A stretch of 47,986 bases of DNA, taken from assembly GCA_937859835.1 (NCBI GenBank), contig CALMAN010000160.1, positions 1 through 47,986 of the forward strand. Reading direction: 5' to 3'. Position 1 is the first letter of the stretch; each line of letters starts with the position of its first letter. Positions 25,709-33,755 of this stretch are shown piece by piece. The translations under genes were made by a program, and so were the position numbers. A model generated the notes under the pieces. That model did not search any database, was not told where the DNA came from, and saw only the letters and a program-made list of their open reading frames with translations. This stretch comes from an uncultured Acidipila sp. GTDB taxonomy: Bacteria > Acidobacteriota > Terriglobia > Terriglobales > Acidobacteriaceae.

Positions 25709-27012
25709 ACTTCGCGCTGGTGAATCCCCGCTGGAGCTTTGAAGGGTCAACGTATTTCGGCTGCCGCGACCCCCACCTGCCGCTCGAACTGCTCCATGCC
25801 GAGAGCGAGCTGCGGCGCGCCGGGCACGCCGTGCGGCTTGTGGATGCGCAGATGGAAGCACTCACGCCGGCGGAGGTTTCGCTCCGGCTCGCCGGGTTCG
25901 CGGCGGATTTTGTCGTCCTCCCGACCACCCCTTCCTACCTCTTCTGGCGCTGCCCGCCGCCCGAGCTGCGCATCCCGCGCGAGTGGGTCAGCGCGCTGCG
26001 CCCGACGGTCGCTCCCCGCGCCCGCTTTGTTCTGATCGGTCCCCACCCTTCGGTCACGCCTAGGGCTACGCTGCGCAAAACGGGCGCCGACCTGGTTCTG
26101 CGTGGCGAGCATGATCAGGTCCTGCCCCTGCTCGCGTCCACTCCGTGGGGCTCGATCCCCGGCTGCTGCTGGCAGGACACGCAGGGAACGCACCTGAGTG
26201 AGGGTTTGGGCGTCACCGCGATGAGCTCGCTGGCCCCGCTCGACTTTGCCGGCTACCCGGTCGAGCTCCACACCCACAAGCACCACGTCTTTGCCCAGCT
26301 CGATGGGCTGGGGGCCGAGCTTGAATATGCGCGCGGCTGCCCCTGGTCCTGCTCTTTCTGCAACAAGACCCTGTTTCGCAACAAGTACCGCGAGCGGCCT
26401 GTTTCCACGGTGCTGGCTGAAATCGACGCCCTGGTCGCCCGCGGCGTGCGCTATATCTACTTCATCGACGAAATCTTCGGCGTTGGCCGCAACGTCCGCA
26501 CGATGCTCGAGGCGATCGCAACCAGGCCTGTGACGATCGGCTTCCAAACCCGCATTGACCTTTGGGACGAGGAAGGCTTTGATCTGCTTGGCCGCGCCCA
26601 CGCCATCTCCATCGAGTGCGGCATCGAGTCCATCACCGAAGCCGGCCGGGCGGAGCTGAACAAGAACTGCCGCATGGGCACCGACCGGATCGCCGAGCTG
26701 CTCGCCTACGCCCGGCGCCGCATTCCCTGGGTGCAGGCCAACCTGATCCGCACCCCGCAGGACGACGCTGCGCAGGTGCAGGCCTGGCAGGCGGAGCTGA
26801 AAGCCAAGGGTGTTTGGGTTTCGGAACCCGTGCCGATGTTTCCTTTCCCCGGCTCGCCCTTGTACGTGCAGACCTTTGGCGCCCCGCCCGATGACCAGGC
26901 CTGGGAGCGCGCGCACCGGCACTACCTCGGCCTGTTTGGCCGGGGCGATTTCAGCGACATCCAGGAAGAGCAGCCGGTCGCGTTGGAGGAGCTGGAATGC
27001 ACGTCCTGCTGA
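25705..27012 (+). CDS. B12-binding-domain radical SAM protein
   Basis: Class B-type radical SAM enzyme of 435 residues. The N-terminal half (about 1-150) resembles a cobalamin-binding fold (LVNPRW..., SELRRAGHAVRLVDAQ, RFVLIGPHPSVTP, DLVLRGEHDQVLP). The SAM-cleaving 4Fe-4S motif CPWSCSFC uses Cys212, 216 and 219. The SAM barrel follows, with IYFIDEIFG and ISIECGIES. The start is ATG within an ATGA overlap. Reactions of this class include methylation of unactivated carbons and sugar rearrangements. Within a glycan cassette it may modify a sugar or lipid-linked intermediate, which is inference. I recall a related model named for oligosaccharide cassettes (TIGR04295), not verified. Confidence 0.88.
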   Translation: MNFALVNPRWSFEGSTYFGCRDPHLPLELLHAESELRRAGHAVRLVDAQMEALTPAEVSLRLAGFAADFVVLPTTPSYLFWRCPPPELRIPREWVSALRPTVAPRARFVLIGPHPSVTPRATLRKTGADLVLRGEHDQVLPLLASTPWGSIPGCCWQDTQGTHLSEGLGVTAMSSLAPLDFAGYPVELHTHKHHVFAQLDGLGAELEYARGCPWSCSFCNKTLFRNKYRERPVSTVLAEIDALVARGVRYIYFIDEIFGVGRNVRTMLEAIATRPVTIGFQTRIDLWDEEGFDLLGRAHAISIECGIESITEAGRAELNKNCRMGTDRIAELLAYARRRIPWVQANLIRTPQDDAAQVQAWQAELKAKGVWVSEPVPMFPFPGSPLYVQTFGAPPDDQAWERAHRHYLGLFGRGDFSDIQEEQPVALEELECTSC

Positions 27013-28112
27013 CCACGGACTCGGTCGGGGGCGTTTGGACGTACACCGAAGAGTTAACGGCCGGGCTGCTGCGGCGCGGCCACCGCGTGACCCTGGTCAG
27101 CTTCGGCGGTCTGCTCGACGATGGGCAGCGGGCGTGGCTGCTCAGCATGGATGCACCCGGGTTTGAGTGGGTGGAAACCGAGTACCGCCTGGAGTGGATG
27201 GACTCACCCGGCGAGGACCTGGAGCGTTCGGCCCAGCTGCTCCGCGACCTGGTGCTGCGCGAACAGCCGGATGTGCTCCACATCAACCAGTTTGCCTTTG
27301 GCGAGCTGTCGGACACCGTGCCCGTGCTGCTGACCGGGCACAGCGACATGCTGAGCTGGTGGCAGTCGGTCCACGGCGAGCAGGCCCCGGAAACCGGACG
27401 GCTGCGCGCCTACACGGCGCTGGTGCGCGGGGGGCTGCAAACGGCCACGCAGCTGGCCGCGCCCACTGCCTGGATGGCCCGCGAGCTGCGCGAACAGTAC
27501 GGCGTCGACCGCCCGATCGAAGTGGTGCCAAACGGGCGCTCGCCCGAGCTTTTTGACGCGGGGCGGGCAAAACAGCTCCAAGCCCTGACGGTTGGCCGCG
27601 CCTGGGACCCTGGCAAGTACGTCACGCTGCTCGAAAAGGTGGAAGTGCCTTTTCCTTTGTGGATCGCCGGCGAGGCGAACTCCCCGGTTTCGGCCGTCCA
27701 CGTCCCGCGGGCCAGCGCGCCGCCGGGGCCGGGCCGCGGCGTCGGCTACCTGGGGAAGCAAAGCGCGGCGCAGCTGCGCGGGCTTTACAGCCGCACCGCG
27801 ATTTATGTCGCCACGTCCTGCTACGAGCCATTCGGGCTGGCGCCGCTCGAAGCCGCACTCAGCGGCTGCGCGCTGGTGCTGAGCGACCTGCCCACCCTGC
27901 GCGAGATCTGGGGAGACGCGGCCGTTTTCTACCCTTCGCGCGATGGGCAGGCGCTCCAGGGCGCGCTGCGCGCGCTGGGGGCCGACCCGGAGCGAACCGA
28001 GGACCTGGCCGCCCGCGCGCTGGCCCGCGCCCGCACCCGCTACACCGCCGAAAGCATGGTCGCGCATCACGAACGGCTGTACCAGGCGCTGGCGCAGGTT
28101 GCCGCCGAATGA
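26997..28112 (+). CDS. Glycosyltransferase, GT4-like
   Basis: GT-B-fold retaining glycosyltransferase of 371 residues. The N-terminal domain begins MHVLLTTDSVGGVWTYTEEL, with the glycine-rich acceptor loop. The C-terminal nucleotide-sugar domain has the E-x7-E signature in EPFGLAPLEAALSG (about 276-289). It overlaps the end of the radical SAM gene by 16 bases and its own stop overlaps the next start (ATGA), so translation is probably coupled. Donor and acceptor are unknown; the upstream epimerases are the natural donor suppliers. Confidence 0.9.
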   Translation: MHVLLTTDSVGGVWTYTEELTAGLLRRGHRVTLVSFGGLLDDGQRAWLLSMDAPGFEWVETEYRLEWMDSPGEDLERSAQLLRDLVLREQPDVLHINQFAFGELSDTVPVLLTGHSDMLSWWQSVHGEQAPETGRLRAYTALVRGGLQTATQLAAPTAWMARELREQYGVDRPIEVVPNGRSPELFDAGRAKQLQALTVGRAWDPGKYVTLLEKVEVPFPLWIAGEANSPVSAVHVPRASAPPGPGRGVGYLGKQSAAQLRGLYSRTAIYVATSCYEPFGLAPLEAALSGCALVLSDLPTLREIWGDAAVFYPSRDGQALQGALRALGADPERTEDLAARALARARTRYTAESMVAHHERLYQALAQVAAE

Positions 28113-29215
28113 CCCGGCGCCGCATTGTGTACTTCGCGCACTCGATCCGCTCGGACTGGAACAACGGCAATGCCCATTTCCTGCGCGGGCTGCTGCGCGG
28201 CCTGGGCATCCTGGGCCACGCGGTTACGGCTCTGGAGCCGGCCGACGGCTGGTCCTACACCCACCTGCTCGGGGAAGGCGAGCGCGGGCGCCACTCCCTG
28301 GCCCAGTTTGCCGCGACCTACCCCGAGCTGGACGTGCGCACCTACGCCGGCGCCGGCGACCCCGTGATCCCCGAGCTTCTCGGCGAAGCCGAGATCGTCC
28401 TGGTGCACGAGTGGAACGATCCGGCGCTGATCGAGCGGGTGCTTGCCCTGCGCGCGCAGGGCGGCTTTCGCGCGCTTTTCCATGACACCCACCACCGCGC
28501 CTCGTCGAGCCCCCAGCAGCTGCGCCGCCTCCACGTGCCTGCCTTTGACGGCGTGCTTGCCTTTGGCGAGGTGCTGCGGCGCGTGTACCGCGAGCGCTGG
28601 GGCGCCGGCCGGGTGTGGACGTTGCACGAGGGGGCGGACCTGTCGGTGTTTCGGCCCCGGCCAGGGAGGACGCCCGAGCGCGACCTGGTCTGGATCGGCA
28701 ACTGGGGTGACGGCGAGCGCACGGAAGAGCTGCAGCAGTTTCTGCTCGCACCGGCCTGCGACGCCCCGGCCCGGGAGGCGCTGATTTACGGCGTGCGCTA
28801 CCCGGAGGAGGGGCTCCATGCGCTGGCGCGGGCGGGTGTGGCGTATGGCGGCTACCTCCCCAACCTCGAGGCTCCGGAGGCGTTCGCGGCTGCCCGCTGC
28901 ACCGTGCACGTGCCCCGGCGGCAGTACGCGGCCGAGTTGCCCGGCATCCCCACCATTCGCGTCTTTGAAGCGCTGGCCTGCGGCATCCCGCTGCTTTCCG
29001 CTCCCTGGCGCGACGCCGAATCGCTTTTTGGCCCGCACGACCTTCTGTGGGCGCACCCCTCCGCCGAAATGACTTGCCGCCTTCGCGAGCTGCTCACGGA
29101 CACTGCCGCGCGCGCGCAGCGCGCCGCCGAGGGGCTTGCCACGGTGCGGGCGCGGCACACCACGCTCCATCGCGCCGAGCAGCTTACCGCCATCTGCGAA
29201 GAGGTGCTGCGATGA
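28109..29215 (+). CDS. Glycosyltransferase (group 1-like)
   Basis: GT-B-like protein of 368 residues. It opens RRRIVYFAHSIRSDWNNGNAHF and has a late segment GIPTIRVFEALACGIPLLSAPW typical of the donor site of family-1-type transferases. The track extends it 150 codons upstream into the previous gene; the ATGA overlap at 28109 marks the true start. No E-x7-E motif is as clear as in the preceding gene, so the CAZy family is uncertain. It is embedded in the cassette. Confidence 0.85.
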   Translation: MTRRRIVYFAHSIRSDWNNGNAHFLRGLLRGLGILGHAVTALEPADGWSYTHLLGEGERGRHSLAQFAATYPELDVRTYAGAGDPVIPELLGEAEIVLVHEWNDPALIERVLALRAQGGFRALFHDTHHRASSSPQQLRRLHVPAFDGVLAFGEVLRRVYRERWGAGRVWTLHEGADLSVFRPRPGRTPERDLVWIGNWGDGERTEELQQFLLAPACDAPAREALIYGVRYPEEGLHALARAGVAYGGYLPNLEAPEAFAAARCTVHVPRRQYAAELPGIPTIRVFEALACGIPLLSAPWRDAESLFGPHDLLWAHPSAEMTCRLRELLTDTAARAQRAAEGLATVRARHTTLHRAEQLTAICEEVLR

Positions 29216-30324
29216 ACGTTCTGGCCTTCGGCTCCTCGCTCCTGTCTTCCTACTGGAACGGCGCAGCCACCTACTACCGGGGCGTGTACAAGTACCTCCA
29301 CGCGCTCGGCTATTCGATTACCTATGCGGAGCCCGACGCCTTCGGCCGCCAGCAGCACCGCGACTACGAGGCGGTCCCGTATGCGCGCTCGGTGGTGTAC
29401 CAGCCGGGCCGGTGGGAAGCCGTGCTGCGCGAGCTTGCGCCCGGAGCCGACCTGCTGGTCAAGCACTCGGGGGTCGGGGTCGATGACGCGGAGATTGAAG
29501 CCGCGCTGCCTGGCTATCGCGCCCCGGGGGCGCTGGCCTGCATCTGGGATGTGGATGCCCCGGCAACGCTGGCGCGCACCGAGGCCGACCCGCTCGACCC
29601 CCTGCGCCTCGCGCTGCCCCGGTACGACGCGGCCCTGCTCTACGGGGGCGGCCCGGAGGTGGTGGCGCGCTTCAAGGCGCTGGGCGTGCCTGTGTGCGAC
29701 CAGATCTTCAATGGGCTCGACCCGGATACGCACCACCCGGTCGCACCCGACCCGCGTTTTGCAGCCGACCTCCTTTTCCTCGGCAACCGCCTGCCCGACC
29801 GCGAGCGCCGCGTGGAAGAGCTGTTTTTGTGTGCCGCCGAGCAGGCTCCGGAGATGCAGTTCCTGCTCGGTGGCGAGGGCTGGGGCGGCAAGCCGATGCC
29901 CCCCAACGTACGCTGGCTGGGCCACGTGCCTACGGGCGAGCACAATCGCGCCAACTGCTCGGCCCGCATGGTGCTCAACATCAACCGCGACTCCATGGCG
30001 GAGGTCGGTTTTTCGCCGCCTACCCGGGTCTTCGAGGTGGCGGGCAGCGGGGCCTGCCTGCTTTGCGATGCCTGGCCGGGCGTGGAAAGCTTTTTCACTC
30101 CCGGCGAGGAAATCCTGGTGGTCCGCGACGCGGACGAGATCGTGTGGGCGCTGCGCAACTATTCCGCGGCGGAAGCAGCGGCCTGCGGCGCGGCGCTGCA
30201 CCGGCGCGCTCTGCGCGAGCACACCTATGCCGAGCGCGCGAGCAAGGCGCACGCGGTGCTGCGGGCGCTGTGGACCAGCAAGCGGCAACCGCTCCAGGGC
30301 CGTGAAGTGCCCTCCTCCTCATGA
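29212..30324 (+). CDS. CgeB-like glycosyltransferase, paralogue 1
   Basis: GT-B-like protein of 370 residues. It starts MNVLAFGSSLLSSYWNGAA in an ATGA overlap at 29212. The C-terminal part has the CgeB/Glyco_trans_1_2-like order: ADLLFLGNRLPDR, NVRWLGHVP, LNINRDSM, and RVFEVAGSGACLLCDAWPGVESFFTPGEEI. The next gene shares this order and many of these segments, pointing to an old tandem duplication. A role in adding a sugar to the cassette product is inference. Confidence 0.87.
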   Translation: MNVLAFGSSLLSSYWNGAATYYRGVYKYLHALGYSITYAEPDAFGRQQHRDYEAVPYARSVVYQPGRWEAVLRELAPGADLLVKHSGVGVDDAEIEAALPGYRAPGALACIWDVDAPATLARTEADPLDPLRLALPRYDAALLYGGGPEVVARFKALGVPVCDQIFNGLDPDTHHPVAPDPRFAADLLFLGNRLPDRERRVEELFLCAAEQAPEMQFLLGGEGWGGKPMPPNVRWLGHVPTGEHNRANCSARMVLNINRDSMAEVGFSPPTRVFEVAGSGACLLCDAWPGVESFFTPGEEILVVRDADEIVWALRNYSAAEAAACGAALHRRALREHTYAERASKAHAVLRALWTSKRQPLQGREVPSSS

Positions 30325-31406
30325 ACATCAGCATCCTTGGTCTTACCATCACCTCGGCCTGGGGCAACGGCCACGCCACTACCTTTCGCTCCTTGTGCGC
30401 CGCTCTGCACACCCGCGGGCACCAGATCCGCTTTCTGGAGCAGGACGCGCCCTGGTACCGGGAGCACCGCGACCTCCCGGCGCCTTCCTTTTGCGAGGTC
30501 ACGCTCTTCGGCGAGTGGCCTGAAGCCCAGCCCTGGCTCCACGCCGCGGCCGGCTGGAGCGATCTGGTCATCATCGGGTCGTACTTTCCGGAGGGCCTCG
30601 CGGCCGCCGACTACCTGTTTGCGCGCGCGCACTGCCCGGTTTTCTTCTACGACATCGATACGCCGGTCACCGTGGAACGGCTGCGCACGGCCGGGGAAAC
30701 CGAGGCCTTGCGCGCTGCGGACATCCCCCGCTACGACGCCTACCTGAGCTTTACGGGCGGCCCCATCCTCGACGAGCTGAAAAGGCGCTTTGGCGCCCGG
30801 CGCGCCCTGCCGCTTTACTGCTCCGTGGACCCCGCGGCGCATCGTCCACAGCCGGCAGACCCGCGCTACGGGTGCCTGCTCAGCTATCTCGGGACCTATG
30901 CCGCGGACCGCCAGCCCAAGCTCGATGCGCTTTTTGTGGAGCCTGCGGGAAGCTTTCCTGGCGACCGTTTTTTGCTCGCCGGGGCACAGTATCCCGAGTC
31001 CCTGGGCTGGCCGGACAATGTGTGGCGCTTCGAGCACATCCCGCCGGCCGAGCACCCGTCGTTCTACTGCTCTTCCCGCTTCACCCTCAATCTCACGCGT
31101 ACCAGCATGGTCGCCGCGGGGTGGTCCCCATCCGTGCGTTTGTTTGAGGCCGCAGCCTGCGGGGCGGCCATCATCTCGGATGGATGGCCGGGCCTTGCGG
31201 AGCTGCTCACGCCCGGCAAGGAAGTCCTGCTCGCCGAAAACACGGCGGACATGGTGCGCCTGCTTCGCCAGACCACCGAGGCGGAGCGTCGCGCAATGGG
31301 GCAAGCGGCGCGCGCCCGCGTGCTTGCCGAACACACCAGCGCGCAGCGCGCCGGTGAGCTTGAAGCCGTGGTCGCCGGCGTCCAGGCTTGCAGCGAGGCC
31401 GGCTGA
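30321..31406 (+). CDS. CgeB-like glycosyltransferase, paralogue 2
   Basis: GT-B-like protein of 361 residues, start ATG in an ATGA overlap at 30321. It shows the same block order as its upstream neighbour: CLLSYLGTYAADRQPK, NVWRFEHIPPAEH, LNLTRTSM, and RLFEAAACGAAIISDGWPGLAELLTPGKEV. The N-terminal halves differ more, consistent with different acceptors. The next gene starts one base after this stop. Confidence 0.87.
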   Translation: MNISILGLTITSAWGNGHATTFRSLCAALHTRGHQIRFLEQDAPWYREHRDLPAPSFCEVTLFGEWPEAQPWLHAAAGWSDLVIIGSYFPEGLAAADYLFARAHCPVFFYDIDTPVTVERLRTAGETEALRAADIPRYDAYLSFTGGPILDELKRRFGARRALPLYCSVDPAAHRPQPADPRYGCLLSYLGTYAADRQPKLDALFVEPAGSFPGDRFLLAGAQYPESLGWPDNVWRFEHIPPAEHPSFYCSSRFTLNLTRTSMVAAGWSPSVRLFEAAACGAAIISDGWPGLAELLTPGKEVLLAENTADMVRLLRQTTEAERRAMGQAARARVLAEHTSAQRAGELEAVVAGVQACSEAG

Positions 31407-31407
31407 G

Positions 31408-32493
31408 ATGCCAGGGAGCAGCGCCCTTGCGCACGCGCAGCAGCTGCTTGCCGGGCGCCTCCTCGCGCCCGCGCTCGCCCGGTTTGCCGAGGCGAAAGCC
31501 GCCGGCGCCGACCCCGACAGCTGCGATGCCGGCAGTTGGGAATGCGCCATGCTCCAGGGTCGCTACGGGGAGGCCTGGGCGGTAAGCGACGCGATCGAAG
31601 CCCGTCGTCGCGCTGCGGGTCGAGCCGAGCCGCTGCGCTTCTGGGACGGCGCGCCGCTGGCCGGCCGGCGCGTCATGCTCCGCTGCCTCCACGGCTTCGG
31701 CGACACACTCCAGTTCCTCCGCTACGCGCCCATGCTCCGCGCCGGCTCTGCCTCGCTCTCGATCGAGGTGCACCCTGAGCTGGTCGCGCTGGCAAGGCTT
31801 TGCGACGGCGTCATCGGCGCCCAGGCCGAAGTCATCACCTGGGGCGCGGGCGCGCCAGCGTCGGAGCCAGCCTGGGATACACAGATCGAAGCCATGGAGC
31901 TGCTCTACCTGTTTCGCAGCACCCCTGCGACCGTGCCGGCACACACGCCCTACCTCGCTGCCGGGGCGATCCCGCAGGACTCCCTCACGCGTGCCCTGGC
32001 TCGCCGGATCGGCGCCCGGCGGACCGGGGATGCCGGGCTGCAGTACGGCTTTTCCTGGCGCTCCAGCGACTGGAATCCGCTGCGCTCTGTACCCTACGGG
32101 GAGCTGGCGGGCGTGCTTGCGCAGGTGCCTTCCCCAGGCTACGGCTACAGCCTCCAGCCGGATGGCGCCCGCGCCTTGGCCGAGCCGCCGCTGCTGCGGG
32201 CAGAAGACATCAGCTGCGACTTCACGCAACTGGCCGCCCGCGTCGCGTTCTTGGATATAGTGGTGACGGTGGATGGGGTGATCGCGCACCTGGCCGGCGC
32301 GCTTGGCAGGCCGGTGCTGTTGCTGCTGCCCTTTGCCGCCGACTGGCGCTGGGGTATGGGTGCGGCTACCCCCTGGTACCCCCGCATGGAGCTTTTCCGG
32401 CAGGAGCGGCCGGGGGACTGGAGCGCCCCTTTGCGCGCGCTTGGCGCGAGATTGGCACAGATCCAGACGACAAGGAGCATCTCCGTCGCGTGA
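31408..32493 (+). CDS. Glycosyltransferase family 9-like protein with degenerate TPR-like N terminus
   Basis: 361 residues. The first about 70 residues are an Ala-rich helical TPR-like segment (LAGRLLAPALARFAEAKAAGADP). A region beginning GRRVMLRCLHGFGDTLQFLRYAPML and ending TVDGVIAHLAGALGRPVLLLLPF (about 286-308) with DWRWG matches heptosyltransferase-like GT9 proteins of the TPR-fused type. The ATG is one base after the previous stop; the track's longer version is a frame extension. The role in the cassette is unknown: a transferase, or a non-catalytic relative. Confidence 0.82.
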   Translation: MPGSSALAHAQQLLAGRLLAPALARFAEAKAAGADPDSCDAGSWECAMLQGRYGEAWAVSDAIEARRRAAGRAEPLRFWDGAPLAGRRVMLRCLHGFGDTLQFLRYAPMLRAGSASLSIEVHPELVALARLCDGVIGAQAEVITWGAGAPASEPAWDTQIEAMELLYLFRSTPATVPAHTPYLAAGAIPQDSLTRALARRIGARRTGDAGLQYGFSWRSSDWNPLRSVPYGELAGVLAQVPSPGYGYSLQPDGARALAEPPLLRAEDISCDFTQLAARVAFLDIVVTVDGVIAHLAGALGRPVLLLLPFAADWRWGMGAATPWYPRMELFRQERPGDWSAPLRALGARLAQIQTTRSISVA

Positions 32494-33755
32494 CACATGA
32501 CTGGGAGGTCATCATTTTGGGCGCGGGCATCGCCGGGCTCGCCGCAGCCCGCACCCTTGCTGAGGCCGGCCGGCGCGTCCTGGTGCTGGAAGCGCAGGAG
32601 GAGGTGGGCGGCCGCATGCGCACCCTGCATGTACCCGGCCTTGCCGCGCCCGTCGAACTCGGCGCCGAGTTCATCCACGGCCGGCCACCCGAACTGCTCG
32701 CCCTGCTCGAAGAAGCCGGGCTCGCAACAGTGGAAGCCGGGGGCGACCTGCTCTGCTACCGGGACGGCCGCGTGTCGGAGTGCCCCGAAGACAGTTCTGC
32801 CTGGGAGCTGCTGGACGGCATGGAAGCCGTGGCAGCCGAGCATGGCGACATGAGCTTCGATCAGTACCTTGCGCGCTCCGGTGCGTCGGCCGCGGCAAAG
32901 CAGCGGATACGCGACTACGTCGAGGGCTTCAACGCCGCGGATGCGGGCGAGATCGGCATTGCCGGCCTTGCGCGCCAGCAGGCGGCTGAGGACGCGATCG
33001 AGGGCGACCGCGGTGCGCGGGTGGTCGGTGGCTACCGGGCTTTGGCCGCGTATGTGGCCGGCCGGGCGCGGGCCGCGGGCGCCCAGATAGAGCTGCTGGC
33101 GCCCGTACACCGGGTCGAATGGCAGCCGGGCTCCTGCATTGCGCAGGTTGGGGGCGGCCGGCAGCCAACTGCGAAGCAGCTGATCTGCGCGCTGCCGCTG
33201 GGCGTCCTGCAGGCAGACGCCGTCCGGTTTGCGCCCCGGCCCGAGAGCGCGTGGAACGCGCTCCGGCTGCTGCGCGCCGGAGCCGTGCAGCGGCTGGTGC
33301 TCCAGTTCGAAAGCCGCTGGTGGGCGGCCGACTACCCGGACCTGCGCTTCCTGTTCGCGCCCACACTGCACCCGCCCACCTACTGGACCGCCGCCCCTCA
33401 GCAGAATCCGCTGCTTACCTGCTGGACCGGCGGGCCGCGCGCACGGCAGTCCCTGACGACCGAAGCAGTGGAGGAGCAGGCGGTTCGCGCGCTGGCGCGG
33501 GTGTTCGGCCGCGAGGCGGCGCCGCGGCTCGCCGCCTCGTACATGCACGACTGGCAGGCCGACCCCTACGCACGCGGGGCGTACAGCTATGCCGCAACCG
33601 GTGGCGCGGCTGCTCCGGACCTGCTTGCGCGCCCGGTGCAGGGCACTCTTTTCTTCGCCGGCGAGCATACCGACACCACCGGCCACCTGGGCACGGTGCA
33701 CGGCGCGCTGCGCTCGGGGCTGCGCGCCGCCCGCGAGGTCCTTACCTCGGCGTAG
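32490..33755 (+). CDS. FAD-dependent amine oxidase, last gene of the glycan cassette
   Basis: Flavoprotein of the monoamine/polyamine oxidase superfamily, 421 residues, GTG start in a GTGA overlap with AAGGAG upstream. FAD motifs: ILGAGIAGLAAARTLAEAG (9-27), VLEAQEEVGGRMRT, ELGAEFIHG, and the C-terminal FFAGEHTDTTGHLGTVHGALRSG. It would oxidise a C-N or related bond with O2. Its place at the end of a sugar cassette suggests action on an amino sugar, an amine aglycone, or a lipid precursor, but nothing in the sequence decides this. Its 3' end overlaps the convergent amidohydrolase gene by 14 bases. Confidence 0.88.
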   Translation: MTHDWEVIILGAGIAGLAAARTLAEAGRRVLVLEAQEEVGGRMRTLHVPGLAAPVELGAEFIHGRPPELLALLEEAGLATVEAGGDLLCYRDGRVSECPEDSSAWELLDGMEAVAAEHGDMSFDQYLARSGASAAAKQRIRDYVEGFNAADAGEIGIAGLARQQAAEDAIEGDRGARVVGGYRALAAYVAGRARAAGAQIELLAPVHRVEWQPGSCIAQVGGGRQPTAKQLICALPLGVLQADAVRFAPRPESAWNALRLLRAGAVQRLVLQFESRWWAADYPDLRFLFAPTLHPPTYWTAAPQQNPLLTCWTGGPRARQSLTTEAVEEQAVRALARVFGREAAPRLAASYMHDWQADPYARGAYSYAATGGAAAPDLLARPVQGTLFFAGEHTDTTGHLGTVHGALRSGLRAAREVLTSA

